Source: Desulfuromonadaceae bacterium
Lineage (GTDB): Bacteria; Desulfobacterota; Desulfuromonadia; Geobacterales; Pseudopelobacteraceae
DNA length: 15,231 nt
Reading direction: 5' to 3'
Assembly: GCA_028686145.1 (NCBI GenBank)
Contig: JAQUCQ010000041.1
Span: 1 to 15,231 of the forward strand
The position numbers were made by a program, and so were the translations under genes. Under the pieces are notes generated by a model, which was not told the DNA's origin, did no database searches, and was given only the letters and a program-made list of their open reading frames with translations. Below are positions 1 through 7,101 of the stretch, one piece after another; within the stretch, counting starts at the first letter, position 1, and every line of letters begins with the position of its first letter.

Positions 1-1105
1 TCCGACTTAAATAGGTCGTGGTCTCCTCCCGTTGCAGGTTGAGCTGCAGCGTCGTGGAACTTTTAATATCCGTTGGGCTGGGAATGATATAGCCGGTCAC
101 CAACCCCTGGAGGCGTTCGGCAATAAACAGGTTAGAATATAATTCATGCCCCAAGTGAAACATGTTCAGATCGCGGTAACGGAGCGTGAGGCGCGCACCC
201 GTATCCGTGCCGTAGCCGATGCCGGGACGCAGGCTGATGCGCGGCCCCTGTTTTAACTGCACACTTACCGGCACACTGAATGCTTCGGCGTCCTGTTTTT
301 CCGGTGTGATGATGACTTCTTTAAAACGCTCGGAGTTGGTGAAGTTCCGCTGAGTTTCGCCGAGACGGGGATAGGAAAAGGAATCGCCTGACGAGTAGGC
401 CAGATGTCGGCGCAGGAAACTGTCGGGATAGTCTGGTGCTCCCTTGATGGTGGTTTCGCCAAAATAATATTTTTTACCGGTATTCAGGAGCAGCTTTATC
501 GTGGCGGTTGTAGCAGACTTTGCAATGCGGATTTCGTGCTGAGAAAACTCGGCATCCAGATAACCGAGATCCCGGGCACGTAATTTGAGTGCAGACTTGG
601 CCTCTTCGTATTTCTGCTGCTGCAGCACGTCTCCCTTTTTTAGGGGAAATGCTGCAATCAGTCTGTGTAGTCGCCGTTCCTCGGTGCCCGGCCCGGCTAC
701 ATTAACCGTTACTTCGGTCAGTCGCACCGGTTCTCCCGGTACCACTGTGACCATCAAGCGATAGCCTTCTCCCGCCGGTTCGACTCTTGACGTGATATGG
801 GCGGTGTAATATCCGAAGGGCTCCAGCGCTGTTCTAGTTTTTGCATCAACCTGCTGAGCAAAACGTTCCAGCCAGCGTTGATCCACTTTGCCATCCCGAA
901 CCAAGCCGGTCGGAAGAATAAGCGAATCCTGCACATTTTTCAGAACATCGCCCTCAATACCGGTAACGACGACTTCAACCGGTTCGGCGGCATGCCCTGG
1001 CAAAACGGCGGAGAACCATAACACCAGGCACGCAAGAGCAGCAACAATTCTCCTGCAGTGTCGTCCGGCACAATTATCTGCATATGGTGATGAAACATCA
1101 GACAT
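1..1105 (-). CDS. TamA-like Omp85 outer-membrane protein, N-terminal 368 residues (cut by window edge)
   Basis: This reading frame stays open from the ATG at 1105 to the window edge, so the C-terminal barrel lies outside. The start is preceded by AAAAGG about 10 nt upstream. The N-terminus has two Arg before a hydrophobic stretch (about 19-36) and a likely signal-peptidase site near GHA-A at 38-40. Three POTRA-like repeats follow: about 42-118 (with the phrase PFGYYTAHI), 119-197 (RDLGYLDAEFS) and 198-270 (KKYYFGETTIKG, then FTNSERFKEV). The visible part ends with what looks like the first barrel strands (PGIGYGTDTGARLTLRYRDL). This order, signal peptide then three POTRA then barrel, fits TamA of the translocation and assembly module, which inserts outer-membrane proteins with TamB. 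A tamB gene would be expected further left, but that is not visible. A generic D15/surface-antigen homologue is the alternative. A hairpin lies just upstream of the gene (1126-1180). Confidence 0.85.
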   Translation of the reverse strand, partial: MSDVSSPYADNCAGRHCRRIVAALACLVLWFSAVLPGHAAEPVEVVVTGIEGDVLKNVQDSLILPTGLVRDGKVDQRWLERFAQQVDAKTRTALEPFGYYTAHITSRVEPAGEGYRLMVTVVPGEPVRLTEVTVNVAGPGTEERRLHRLIAAFPLKKGDVLQQQKYEEAKSALKLRARDLGYLDAEFSQHEIRIAKSATTATIKLLLNTGKKYYFGETTIKGAPDYPDSFLRRHLAYSSGDSFSYPRLGETQRNFTNSERFKEVIITPEKQDAEAFSVPVSVQLKQGPRISLRPGIGYGTDTGARLTLRYRDLNMFHLGHELYSNLFIAERLQGLVTGYIIPSPTDIKSSTTLQLNLQREETTTYLSR

Positions 1106-1125
1106 TACATGTGCCTTTTCAGTAT

Positions 1126-1180
1126 ATTTCCTATGGTAGAGTAGATGCAGGATGTCTGTTTTCTACTCTACCACAGAAAT
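1126..1180. promoter_or_regulatory. Large inverted repeat upstream of the tamA-like gene
   Basis: Perfect 10-bp arms GGTAGAGTAG (1135-1144) and CTACTCTACC (1163-1172) enclose an 18-nt loop. Outer arms ATTTC (1126-1130) and GAAAT (1176-1180) extend the stem after a short mismatch. There is no T-run after it on the minus strand, so a rho-independent terminator is unlikely. It sits about 20-75 nt upstream of the tamA-like start, so it could be an operator or an mRNA leader structure. Function is not known. Confidence 0.55.
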
Positions 1181-1286
1181 TCAATCATGTTATGCTCTTA
1201 CCGAAAGTGCTCAGCTGCTTCACAAAAAATCATCACCCCGTGTATCTCCTTCTGCGCGAGACTGATTTTAGAAGCCTCAGTTCACA

Positions 1287-1505
1287 TCATTTTACCGAGT
1301 CTTTAATTTTATCCCCGGCCTTTTCGAGTCCTTCTCCGGTTTTTTGGGTTGCTTTATCAACCTGCTCTCCGGTTTTTTCAATAGCGTTGTCCATTTTTTG
1401 GCCGGCGCGCTCCATTGGGCCCTTTTCTTTCTCACAGCCGGACAGTCCGGCTATCAAGATGCCCAGTATTGCTGCTGAAATAATCCATTTACCGATTTTC
1501 GTCAT
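1287..1505 (-). CDS. Small lipoprotein with amphipathic 11-residue repeats (entericidin/YtxH-like)
   Basis: This encodes a 72-residue protein. Residues 8-23 are hydrophobic and end in the lipobox LSGC, so Cys24 should be lipidated after signal peptidase II cleavage. The mature part is almost entirely charged amphipathic helix. It shows approximate 11-residue repeats (KTGEQVDKATQ, then KTGEGLEKAGD), as in LEA-like and YtxH-like stress proteins and some entericidin-type lipoproteins. The start is well supported by AAAAGGAG about 8 nt upstream of the ATG at 1505. It lies downstream of the hydrolase gene (119-nt gap) and upstream of the tamA-like gene, all on the same strand, so co-transcription is possible. 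The precise role is unknown; the envelope location is inferred from the lipobox. Confidence 0.8.
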   Translation of the reverse strand: MTKIGKWIISAAILGILIAGLSGCEKEKGPMERAGQKMDNAIEKTGEQVDKATQKTGEGLEKAGDKIKDSVK

Positions 1506-1624
1506 GTGGAATCTCCTTTTTATGTGGTTCGTCTGTAACGCTTTGTTTGCTCATTATTGATCTTCTGTTTTTGCCGTGCTGCATGTCATAGCCACAACAA
1601 CTATCAGGTTCTGTTGTTTAATGC

Positions 1625-3004
1625 CTAATTTTTGAAGCCGTTGAGCCAGTTCCACCCATCGCTCAGTTCCGGGAAGGCGGCACCGAAATGAACCGTCTTG
1701 ACCGGGTCGGCTGAGATGTCGATGGTGGCGGTCTCTTCCACCAGCTCAACTCCGGGGCCCCGCGAAATGTGGCTCTTGGCCCCTGCGGTACTGAAGGCGT
1801 CAAAGGCGACCTGGGAGTTGCCGTAGGGAACCAGTTCGTCACTATTGTGGTGGATCATTCGCATTGGAACGGTCGGTGCCCAGTCACGGTACGAATCGTT
1901 CTGTCTCAGCAAGGCGACCACAGTGCTCGTGTCAGAGGTGAGCTGGTCAATAAACTGCTGGGTCAGAATGCTTTTCGGTACGATCAGTTTGACCGGACTG
2001 AAAGTCATGCCCATCGCCTCGCTTATCTTGTCCGAAGTCGAGTCGCCGTTGAACAGCGGCGGAATAGTGGTGTCATATGGGGAGCTCATGGCGAAGCCGG
2101 GGCTGAAGCCGGTTGTCTGTGCCCCATAAGCGTAGTTGTAGCCGGAAAGGAGCAAGGGGGCAAAGTAGGGCGCCTTGATGGTGCTGTACGATAGTATTAT
2201 TCCGCGCATGATGCCGGAGAGGTCGTGGGGGCCGGAGAGCGGGGCAGAAGCGGTGACGGTGAACTCACCGGCATATTTGGGCAGTTGCAGCTCCTTGGTC
2301 GTTGCCATGGTCACATACCCTCCCTCGGAATATCCCATGAGAAAGAGCTGGCTGTTCCATGTGCAGGGGGAGCTGCTGTTCCCCGCTGTACCGCCGATAA
2401 TATCGCGGCTTGCCCTGAGCAGATCGACTACCTGCAGCGCAAGCGTTGCTCCGACAACGTGGGGCTGGGTATCGGTGTTGTCCCCCATACCCTCATAATC
2501 GACCAGGGCAACGGCGTAGCCGGTGGAGGCAATTGCGGCCGCGACCATCACTTCCGGATAGTCTTTTGGCCTGTCCAGATGAGCCAGGAACCGAGAAGGC
2601 GAGAATGGTCGGTAAACCTCCGTACCATGCTGATACATGAGGATCGGCACAGAAGGTTTGTCACCAAAAATCGATCTTGGCAGGATCAACAAACCGGTCA
2701 TGGAGTGCATCTTGCCATCCGCCCCAGTTGATTGGTAGGTGACCTTCTGCATATCGAGGGTATACGTGAGGCTGGTCATGAGGGAGCTGAAGCTGGTGAT
2801 GAAACTATCCCATTTCCAACCGTCCAATGAGTGTTGAATGCTACTGCTGTTGATGCTGGCCAACAGTGCCGCAGGTTTGATATTGACAGTATTACCGCCG
2901 TCGGTCGTTTGGGAAAATGACTTTGAACCACACCCCGCCGTAAAAATGGATGCGGCCAAAATGACGGCACAGAGCGTGCGCATGGTGGTTACGGCTCGAA
3001 TCAT
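1625..3004 (-). CDS. Lipoprotein alpha/beta hydrolase, secretory-lipase/esterase-like
   Basis: This is a 459-residue protein when started at the ATG at 3004, which has GAGGGG 8 nt upstream. An upstream in-frame start at 3115 would put about 37 polar residues before the signal peptide and overlap the gene at 3055-3246, so it was not chosen. Residues 10-25 form a lipoprotein signal ending FTAGC (Cys25). The catalytic fold shows the oxyanion-loop region YQHGTEV (124-130), the nucleophile elbow GYSEGG with Ser226, the likely acid Asp389 in HHNSDELVPYGN, and the likely base His439 near the C-terminus. The layout resembles the secretory lipase (LIP) and related serine esterase families. The substrate is unknown; an acyl ester or peptidoglycan/lipid ester is a guess. 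The gene follows two small membrane-protein genes at short distance and may belong to the transcript started at the sigma-54 promoter near 3550. Confidence 0.85.
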   Translation of the reverse strand: MIRAVTTMRTLCAVILAASIFTAGCGSKSFSQTTDGGNTVNIKPAALLASINSSSIQHSLDGWKWDSFITSFSSLMTSLTYTLDMQKVTYQSTGADGKMHSMTGLLILPRSIFGDKPSVPILMYQHGTEVYRPFSPSRFLAHLDRPKDYPEVMVAAAIASTGYAVALVDYEGMGDNTDTQPHVVGATLALQVVDLLRASRDIIGGTAGNSSSPCTWNSQLFLMGYSEGGYVTMATTKELQLPKYAGEFTVTASAPLSGPHDLSGIMRGIILSYSTIKAPYFAPLLLSGYNYAYGAQTTGFSPGFAMSSPYDTTIPPLFNGDSTSDKISEAMGMTFSPVKLIVPKSILTQQFIDQLTSDTSTVVALLRQNDSYRDWAPTVPMRMIHHNSDELVPYGNSQVAFDAFSTAGAKSHISRGPGVELVEETATIDISADPVKTVHFGAAFPELSDGWNWLNGFKN

Positions 3005-3054
3005 GGTGTACCCCTCTTTCATGCTCTTTTTTACAGAGACCTGAAGTTGACGGT

Positions 3055-3246
3055 TTATTTGCCTACGCGGATCGTAGAGAGCTGACCTAATACTCCAAAA
3101 ACGCTCAGGAGCCACAAAACTACGGCAATGACCACAACTGCGTTCAAAATCGACTTTATGGATCCCGCCATCGGAATAAATCTGTTGATTAGGCCCAGGA
3201 TAACTCCCACTACAATCAGGACAACTAATACTTGAATTAAAGGCAT
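3055..3246 (-). CDS. Small two-helix membrane protein, Thivi_2564-like
   Basis: The 63-residue product is almost wholly hydrophobic. Two membrane segments (about 3-19 and 31-52) are separated by NRFIPMAGSIKSILN. It looks like the Thivi_2564 family of small membrane proteins, recognised from memory of the pattern IQVLVVLIVVGV followed by NRFIPM. The start is chosen at 3246: AAGGAGGT ends 10 nt before this ATG. The earlier ATG at 3258 is only 2 nt from that ribosome-binding site. It lies 50 nt ahead of the hydrolase and 77 nt after the DUF3309 gene. Function is unknown; such small proteins often occur near BON and CsbD genes in environmental bacteria (recalled, not checked). Confidence 0.8.
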   Translation of the reverse strand: MPLIQVLVVLIVVGVILGLINRFIPMAGSIKSILNAVVVIAVVLWLLSVFGVLGQLSTIRVGK

Positions 3247-3275
3247 GAACTCATTCACCTCCTTGTTTTTACTTT

Positions 3276-3322
3276 AAAAACCGCTGGGACTCTTGTCCCC
3301 GTGACACTGGCCGTTACGGCCA
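3276..3322 (-). terminator. Hairpin pair after the DUF3309 gene, possible attenuator
   Basis: Reading the minus strand, a perfect palindrome with 7-bp arms (3308-3322, TGGCCGT and its complement around one base) starts 2 nt after the DUF3309 stop. A second short stem follows (GGGAC/GTCCC, 3286-3299), then 5 nt and five T residues (3280-3276). The second stem has only 5 bp, so it is a weak terminator at best. Partial termination or mRNA-end protection between the two small genes is possible. Confidence 0.35.
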
Positions 3323-3323
3323 C

Positions 3324-3479
3324 CTAAATCCGGCCCAGCAATAGCAAGATGATCAAAATCAAAAGTATCAAGCCAAGCCCGCCACTCGGGAAATAACCCC
3401 ACTGTCGGCTGTGAGGCCATGTCGGCAGCGCCCCCAGTAACAGCAAAACTAAAACGACAATCAAAATTGTTCCTAACAT
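3324..3479 (-). CDS. DUF3309-family small membrane protein
   Basis: This is a 51-residue protein. A hydrophobic N-terminal segment (MLGTILIVVLVLLLLGALP) is followed by the motif TWPHSRQWGYFPSGGLG and a second hydrophobic segment (36-48) ending GRI. That pattern, especially LGALPTWPHS and WGYFPSGGLGL, is the DUF3309 signature as I know it. AAAAGGAG lies about 8 nt upstream of the ATG at 3479. It is the first gene after a sigma-54 promoter (3550-3565), with an estimated leader of about 59 nt. The same transcript may continue into the Thivi_2564-like gene and the hydrolase. The molecular role of the family is not known; two short membrane spans suggest an inner-membrane location. Confidence 0.85.
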   Translation of the reverse strand: MLGTILIVVLVLLLLGALPTWPHSRQWGYFPSGGLGLILLILIILLLLGRI

Positions 3480-3549
3480 GAGAGTTTCTCCTTTTTTACG
3501 TGAATATTAAGGTTCAGTGGTACGTATCTGTTCTGTCAGTAACTGAATC

Positions 3550-3565
3550 GCAACTAACGTGCCAG
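3550..3565 (-). promoter_or_regulatory. Sigma-54 promoter of the DUF3309 gene
   Basis: The minus strand reads CTGGCACGTTAGTTGC, a full match to the -24/-12 consensus (TGGCAC, 5 nt, TTGC), with GG and GC 10 nt apart. Transcription should start near 3538. The same 16 bases recur exactly at 8846-8861 and 12578-12593. Confidence 0.92.
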
Positions 3566-3656
3566 TGAAAAACTGTGAATTTTTAGAATGTAAGAACATA
3601 ATTTTACGAGGAAAAGTCAAAAGTGGATGTGATGCATGAATGAAATTATTAAGTGA

Positions 3657-3696
3657 AATCCGTCATGCGTCACGCATCTGTTAAATATGACGGATT
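3657..3696. promoter_or_regulatory. Upstream activator site 1 (40-bp dyad)
   Basis: Perfect arms AATCCGTCAT (3657-3666) and ATGACGGATT (3687-3696) start 30 bp apart, about three helical turns. The site begins 91 nt beyond the -24 end of the sigma-54 promoter at 3550-3565. A smaller perfect palindrome (ATGCGT C ACGCAT, 3665-3677) lies inside. It is a probable binding site for a sigma-54 activator; the neighbouring regulator at 12753-14300 is the inferred ligand. Confidence 0.8.
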
Positions 3697-3752
3697 GTGT
3701 AGAAGAAAGTTACTGTAAGGTGCATAGTTTCTATTTGCTGACCACGGTCACG

Positions 3753-3857
3753 TTATTTTCTGGACAAGCTCCTGATCACAACGACGACCACGACCAGAAC
3801 GGCGAGCGCCGCCCACATAAACGCCCCTCCACCCATCCATCCGTATGCTTGATTCAT
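3753..3857 (-). CDS. 34-residue single-span membrane peptide
   Basis: A short frame runs from the ATG at 3857 to TAA at 3753-3755. ACAGGAG lies about 9 nt upstream of the start. The product has a short Gly/aromatic head (MNQAYGWMGGGAF), one hydrophobic span (about residues 14-28, with a run of valines) and a basic tail (IRSLSRK). Start signal, composition and stop position make it a believable gene. It follows the phosphatidylserine synthase gene by 31 nt, so the two probably share a transcript. No family is recognised. Many genomes carry such 30-40 residue membrane peptides, and they are usually missed by gene finders. Confidence 0.65.
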   Translation of the reverse strand: MNQAYGWMGGGAFMWAALAVLVVVVVVIRSLSRK

Positions 3858-3888
3858 TGTTTTCTCTCCTGTCGGTGCGCTGTGCGGC

Positions 3889-4524
3889 TCAGAACTTCGG
3901 GATCCGTATGCGACTGACCATCAGTGAGCCGGATACGGCAAAAAGCAGTACCAGCGGATGAAGCGTGAAGCCGGCAAGCATGACATGTCCGAACCAGCGG
4001 GAGTCGCGAACTGCGCCCTGCCGGGCAGCCCAGAACAGCATTGCCACCAGCAGCAGCGACGTCGGGATGGGTGTCCCCTCGAAGTACTTCACTTTGCCTT
4101 CCTCATCAGACAGCGCATCGGCCGTAATGTTGTAGCGCGCCAGACGGGAAACCCCGCATGCAACAAAAAAAGTCAGGATGATACGGTCGTATAAGCCCTG
4201 CATGCCGCAACCATAGGCAATCACAGCCGGAGCTACCCCGAAGGAGATGATATCAGCGAGCGAGTCGAGCTCACGGCCCATTCCGGAACTTTTCTGACGC
4301 CACCTGGCAATCCTGCCATCAAGAACATCAAAGATTAATGCAGCTAAAACCATTGCGCACGCATAGTAGACATGCATGACGTCGGCCGTTTGCAGGTACG
4401 TAAGCATGGAAAATAGTGCCCCGGTACCGCAGACGGCGTTTGCCAGAGTGAACCAGTCGGCAAGATAGAACTCTCTGATCATGGAAAAAGGTTTATTCGG
4501 TGCAGGCATCTTTATAGCGGACAT
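3889..4524 (-). CDS. pssA: CDP-diacylglycerol-serine O-phosphatidyltransferase
   Basis: The 211-residue integral membrane enzyme should transfer phosphatidyl from CDP-diacylglycerol to serine, giving phosphatidylserine, the precursor of phosphatidylethanolamine. The complete CDP-alcohol phosphatidyltransferase motif is present: Asp66, Asp69-Gly70, Ala73-Arg74, Gly83, Asp87 and Asp91 with the standard spacing. Hydrophobic spans surround it. Class II PssA is favoured over other family members by ADWFTLANAVCGTGAL near the N-terminus and RLARYN at about 136. The start at 4524 has GAGGGG 4-5 nt upstream. A sigma-54-type promoter lies at 4591-4606, leader about 55 nt, so lipid synthesis here may be inducible. 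A housekeeping copy elsewhere would be expected but cannot be seen. Confidence 0.88.
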   Translation of the reverse strand: MSAIKMPAPNKPFSMIREFYLADWFTLANAVCGTGALFSMLTYLQTADVMHVYYACAMVLAALIFDVLDGRIARWRQKSSGMGRELDSLADIISFGVAPAVIAYGCGMQGLYDRIILTFFVACGVSRLARYNITADALSDEEGKVKYFEGTPIPTSLLLVAMLFWAARQGAVRDSRWFGHVMLAGFTLHPLVLLFAVSGSLMVSRIRIPKF

Positions 4525-4590
4525 AATTCCCCTCTATCTCAAAAATTGATAAAAATGTTTGGTAGGCACGTTCTGCTACGAAGGCACAAA

Positions 4591-4606
4591 GCAACGAGAG
4601 TGCCGG
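4591..4606 (-). promoter_or_regulatory. Sigma-54 promoter of pssA
   Basis: The minus strand reads CCGGCACTCTCGTTGC: GG and GC are correctly 10 nt apart, with one departure from TGGCAC. Transcription should start near 4579. No copy of the AATCCGTCAT dyad was found upstream, so a different activator or a degenerate site is implied. Confidence 0.7.
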
Positions 4607-4631
4607 ATAATTTCTGTGAATACCTCGCGTG

Positions 4632-4644
4632 CAACAATTTGATT
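4632..4644 (-). promoter_or_regulatory. IHF-type site upstream of pssA
   Basis: The minus strand reads AATCAAATTGTTG, an exact match to the IHF consensus WATCAANNNNTTR. It starts 25 nt beyond the -24 end of the pssA promoter, a usual place for IHF to bend DNA at sigma-54 promoters. The region is also the only upstream space for the divergent mtfA gene. Confidence 0.55.
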
Positions 4645-4709
4645 GTACAGGGTAAAAAAAATATGTATAGCGGAGACTGTTACTCCATCCCTGCAGGAGG
4701 GTGTCACCT

Positions 4710-5510
4710 ATGCTTCACTGGATTCGCGACCATCACCGCGCCGAGACGCGAAAGCTTCCATTTCCCCCCGAGTGGGAGGCAATCGTGCGTACCAATGTTG
4801 TCCACTACCGTTTGCTTGACGACGCCGAGCGCACTGAGTTGCACGCGATGATGCAGGTCTTTCTGGAGGAAAAAACGTGGGAGGGGTGTGGCGGTCTTGA
4901 CTTGACTGACGAAATCCGAGTCACTATCACGGCCGAGGCGTGTCTGCTGCAATTGGGACTTCCCCACGACTACTATCGCAATGTGGAGTCGATCCTTGTG
5001 TATCCATCCACTGTCGTGGTTCCTGTACGCCACCCTGGCGTTTTCGAACGCGTTGACGGTCCGGTTGACGCCAGTGTCACCATACTGGGGCAGGCTTTTG
5101 CCCGCGGTCCGGTGATCCTCGTGTGGGACGCAGTTCTCCATGGATCTCGTCACCCCGAACAGGGTCATAACGTTGTATACCATGAGTTCGCCCACAAACT
5201 CGACATGCTTGACGGCGCCGCAGATGGCACTCCGCCACTTGTCGACCGCGCTCAGCTTGACGAATGGATAGCCGTCTGTTCCCACGAATTTCTGCGACTG
5301 CGCGAACTCGCCGGGAAGGGGCAAAAAACGTTCCTCGATGCCTATGGCGCGACGAACGAAGCTGAATTCTTCGCCGTGGCCACGGAGGAGTTTTTTGACC
5401 GTCCCGTCGCCCTCCAAGACCACGTTCCCGATCTCTACCATGTTCTCAGCGCCTACTACCGCCAGGACCCGGCAGGGCGTGAGCACCGCACCGGTTTCAA
5501 GTCTTCCTGA
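4710..5510 (+). CDS. mtfA: MtfA-type zinc metallopeptidase (M90 family)
   Basis: This 266-residue protein is the only gene in the window on the plus strand. The gluzincin motif HEFAH (158-162) supplies two zinc-binding histidines and the catalytic Glu159. Glu219 in NEAEFFAVATEEFF matches the third zinc ligand of E. coli MtfA by context. The N-terminal LPFPPEWEAIV and the middle YPSTVVVPVR also fit the M90 family. E. coli MtfA is a cytosolic peptidase that interacts with the glucose repressor Mlc; whether that partner exists here is not visible. The ATG at 4710 is chosen because GGAGG at 4696-4700 sits 9 nt before it. A GTG at 4701 would touch that ribosome-binding site. It is divergent from pssA with a 185-bp shared intergenic region. 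Confidence 0.88.
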   Translation: MLHWIRDHHRAETRKLPFPPEWEAIVRTNVVHYRLLDDAERTELHAMMQVFLEEKTWEGCGGLDLTDEIRVTITAEACLLQLGLPHDYYRNVESILVYPSTVVVPVRHPGVFERVDGPVDASVTILGQAFARGPVILVWDAVLHGSRHPEQGHNVVYHEFAHKLDMLDGAADGTPPLVDRAQLDEWIAVCSHEFLRLRELAGKGQKTFLDAYGATNEAEFFAVATEEFFDRPVALQDHVPDLYHVLSAYYRQDPAGREHRTGFKSS

Positions 5511-5542
5511 CACGAAATCATCTCTTTGCAGGGCAGTACAGG

Positions 5543-6049
5543 CTACTGTTTCCCCTTCTCATTCCAGATCGGGTTTTGTTTGTCTTCGGGGTCCAGTTTT
5601 TTGAGCTCCTCCGGATCGACATGCCAAAAGGACTTGTCGATAGCGCCTCCTGTATAGTCCTGTTTTTTGTCATGGGCAAACGGGCACCACCAGTTTTCGA
5701 CTATTTCCACCAAATACGCAGCATACCTGAAGAGTGCAACACTCATCGGACAGTAGAGTTTGCAGTTTAAGATCCAGAATAACCTGTAGTGCGCCAAATG
5801 AAAGCGGGAAATGTTGATGGTTGGTTGCTCATTATTGTTATATCGATGAGACATCCAGGTAGGGACAAAATCCCAATACGATTTAATCTCCATGCCGCCG
5901 ACATATTTCAAATGCGTTTTGACCAGAAAAATTCCGATAACCACGAACGGGACAGTCGTAATCAAAGGTAGATAAATGAGCGGGACACCCAGGCTCACCT
6001 TCCAAAGCGGTTGCTTTTCATAGTTGCAACCAATTTTTACTCTGTCCAT
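5543..6049 (-). CDS. Unrecognised protein with one membrane span and conserved-looking cysteines
   Basis: The 168-residue product is not recognised. A strongly hydrophobic span covers about residues 18-43 and is preceded by a short basic N-terminus (MDRVKIGCNYEKQPLWK), so the bulk is probably exported or on the far side of the membrane. Cys96 and Cys100 (CKLYCP) and Cys122 (WWCPFAH) together with several His could bind metal or form disulfides. The tail is rich in Asp, Glu and Lys (DPEELKKLDPEDKQ). The start at 6049 is well supported by AAAAAGGAG 5 nt upstream. It converges with mtfA, the stops being 32 nt apart. It lies 112 nt downstream of a BON-protein gene, with no terminator seen between them. 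Confidence 0.7.
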   Translation of the reverse strand: MDRVKIGCNYEKQPLWKVSLGVPLIYLPLITTVPFVVIGIFLVKTHLKYVGGMEIKSYWDFVPTWMSHRYNNNEQPTINISRFHLAHYRLFWILNCKLYCPMSVALFRYAAYLVEIVENWWCPFAHDKKQDYTGGAIDKSFWHVDPEELKKLDPEDKQNPIWNEKGKQ

Positions 6050-6161
6050 TTTTCTCCTTTTTCGTCATGTTCACAGAACAGTCGCTCTTGGTTTTTGAAA
6101 GTATCACACTAATGTGGTTCACCGCATATAATTATCTGCCGGGAAGGTCTCTTGGTTCGGA

Positions 6162-6920
6162 TTACTTGACGGTCATACGGTTCTTTACCGCCTTAACACC
6201 GGTTATATCGGTAACGAACCTGGTGACCAGGCCGATTTCGGCTGCACTCGTTGCCTTGCCTCTTACCGTGACTACGCCGTGCTTTGTTGTGACAGTGGTG
6301 GTGAGGATGCCCGTCGAACGATGGTTCAGCAACGTCATATTGACCTGGGCGATAATGGAAGCGTCATCGATCTTTATACGTGCGGTCTGGGGTTTCTTTT
6401 TCACGGTATTAGACACGGTCAGCTCATTAATGACGTTTTTAACTCCATCAAGATCTGCGCTATATTCAGCAGCTAATTTCTTTTGTGCCCGGCTGGCAGC
6501 AACGCCCCGCAGGGTCACAATGCCGTCATTGACTTCAACTTCGATCGTGGCCGCGCTGACGCTGCGATGAAACGAAAGTGCAACTTTTAATTTATCCCGG
6601 ATCCACGCATCCGAATTTGAAGTGGGAGAGGCGCCGTTGACTTCCAGCCGGTTGTCCACGCTCTTGACCCCGCGTATGGCTGCCACGGTTTCCTGAGCCA
6701 ATGCTTTGTGGAAGTTTTCGGAGACGGTTCCCGTCAGGGTGACGGCCCCGCCTTTGGAGTGAACGGTAAAATCATCACCATGAAGGAAGGTTTTGAATGC
6801 ATATGACTGTTTTGCGGATGATTCAATACGACTGTCCATTCTTGCCGCGTGCACAGTCACGCTGAACGCCAGCAGAACAACTACTGTGACCATTATTGAT
6901 ATCGAATATGCTGTCTTCAT
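6162..6920 (-). CDS. Periplasmic triple-BON domain protein (copy A)
   Basis: The 252-residue product has an N-terminal signal peptide (hydrophobic residues 7-21, then VHA) and three BON domains at roughly 28-94, 103-170 and 183-252. Each shows the typical Gly-x-Val-Thr-Leu/Val-x-Gly strand (GAVTLTG, GIVTLRG, GVVTVRG) and a closing GVKxVxNxLxV-type element. BON domains bind phospholipid or envelope surfaces; OsmY, a two-BON periplasmic protein, is the best-known relative. The start at 6920 is chosen because AGGAGA sits about 7 nt upstream and the signal peptide follows directly; a longer frame begins at 7019. It is clearly a paralog of the gene at 7102-7857. The terminator at 7047-7074 separates the two, so copy A needs its own promoter; a TATAAT-like box lies at 6940-6945. 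Confidence 0.85.
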   Translation of the reverse strand: MKTAYSISIMVTVVVLLAFSVTVHAARMDSRIESSAKQSYAFKTFLHGDDFTVHSKGGAVTLTGTVSENFHKALAQETVAAIRGVKSVDNRLEVNGASPTSNSDAWIRDKLKVALSFHRSVSAATIEVEVNDGIVTLRGVAASRAQKKLAAEYSADLDGVKNVINELTVSNTVKKKPQTARIKIDDASIIAQVNMTLLNHRSTGILTTTVTTKHGVVTVRGKATSAAEIGLVTRFVTDITGVKAVKNRMTVK

Positions 6921-6939
6921 GGTACGTTCTCCTGATGAT

Positions 6940-6945
6940 ATTATA
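6940..6945 (-). promoter_or_regulatory. Possible sigma-70 -10 box of BON copy A
   Basis: The minus strand carries TATAAT here, with a poor -35 candidate (TTGTGT) 16 nt further upstream. The predicted start of transcription would fall right at the ribosome-binding site, leaving almost no leader, so the call is weak. Confidence 0.3.
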
Positions 6946-7021
6946 GCTGCTTTAGACTCTGACACAAACCATCCATACGATAACCTATAGTGACGGCGTG
7001 GCGATAATGAACCGGACATAG

Positions 7022-7049
7022 TTTGTTGCTATCCGCTGCGTGCAACAAA
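7022..7049. repeat. Inverted repeat upstream of BON copy A
   Basis: Perfect 8-bp arms TTTGTTGC (7022-7029) and GCAACAAA (7042-7049) enclose 12 nt. It directly abuts the terminator of BON copy B. It may be part of that termination region or an operator for copy A. Confidence 0.5.
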
Positions 7050-7074
7050 AAAGGGCGCACCGCGATACGCCCTT
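7047..7074 (-). terminator. Rho-independent terminator after BON copy B
   Basis: On the minus strand AAGGGCG (7074-7068) pairs with CGCCCTT (7057-7051) around a 10-nt loop and runs into a stretch of T residues (7052-7047). It lies 28 nt beyond the stop of the gene at 7102-7857 and should end the transcript coming from 8402. Confidence 0.88.
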
Positions 7075-7101
7075 ATCGTAAAGCTGCAAAAAATGATCAG
7101 G

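Noticed and set aside
1769..2731. Several plus-strand frames of 94-168 residues
   Set aside because: All are antisense to the hydrolase, whose signal peptide, nucleophile motif and catalytic residues are clear.
4704..5513. A 269-residue open frame on the minus strand opposite mtfA
   Set aside because: It is a mirror of the mtfA gene, which has the zinc motif, a ribosome-binding site and family-like sequence. The opposite frame resembles nothing known and has no start signal.
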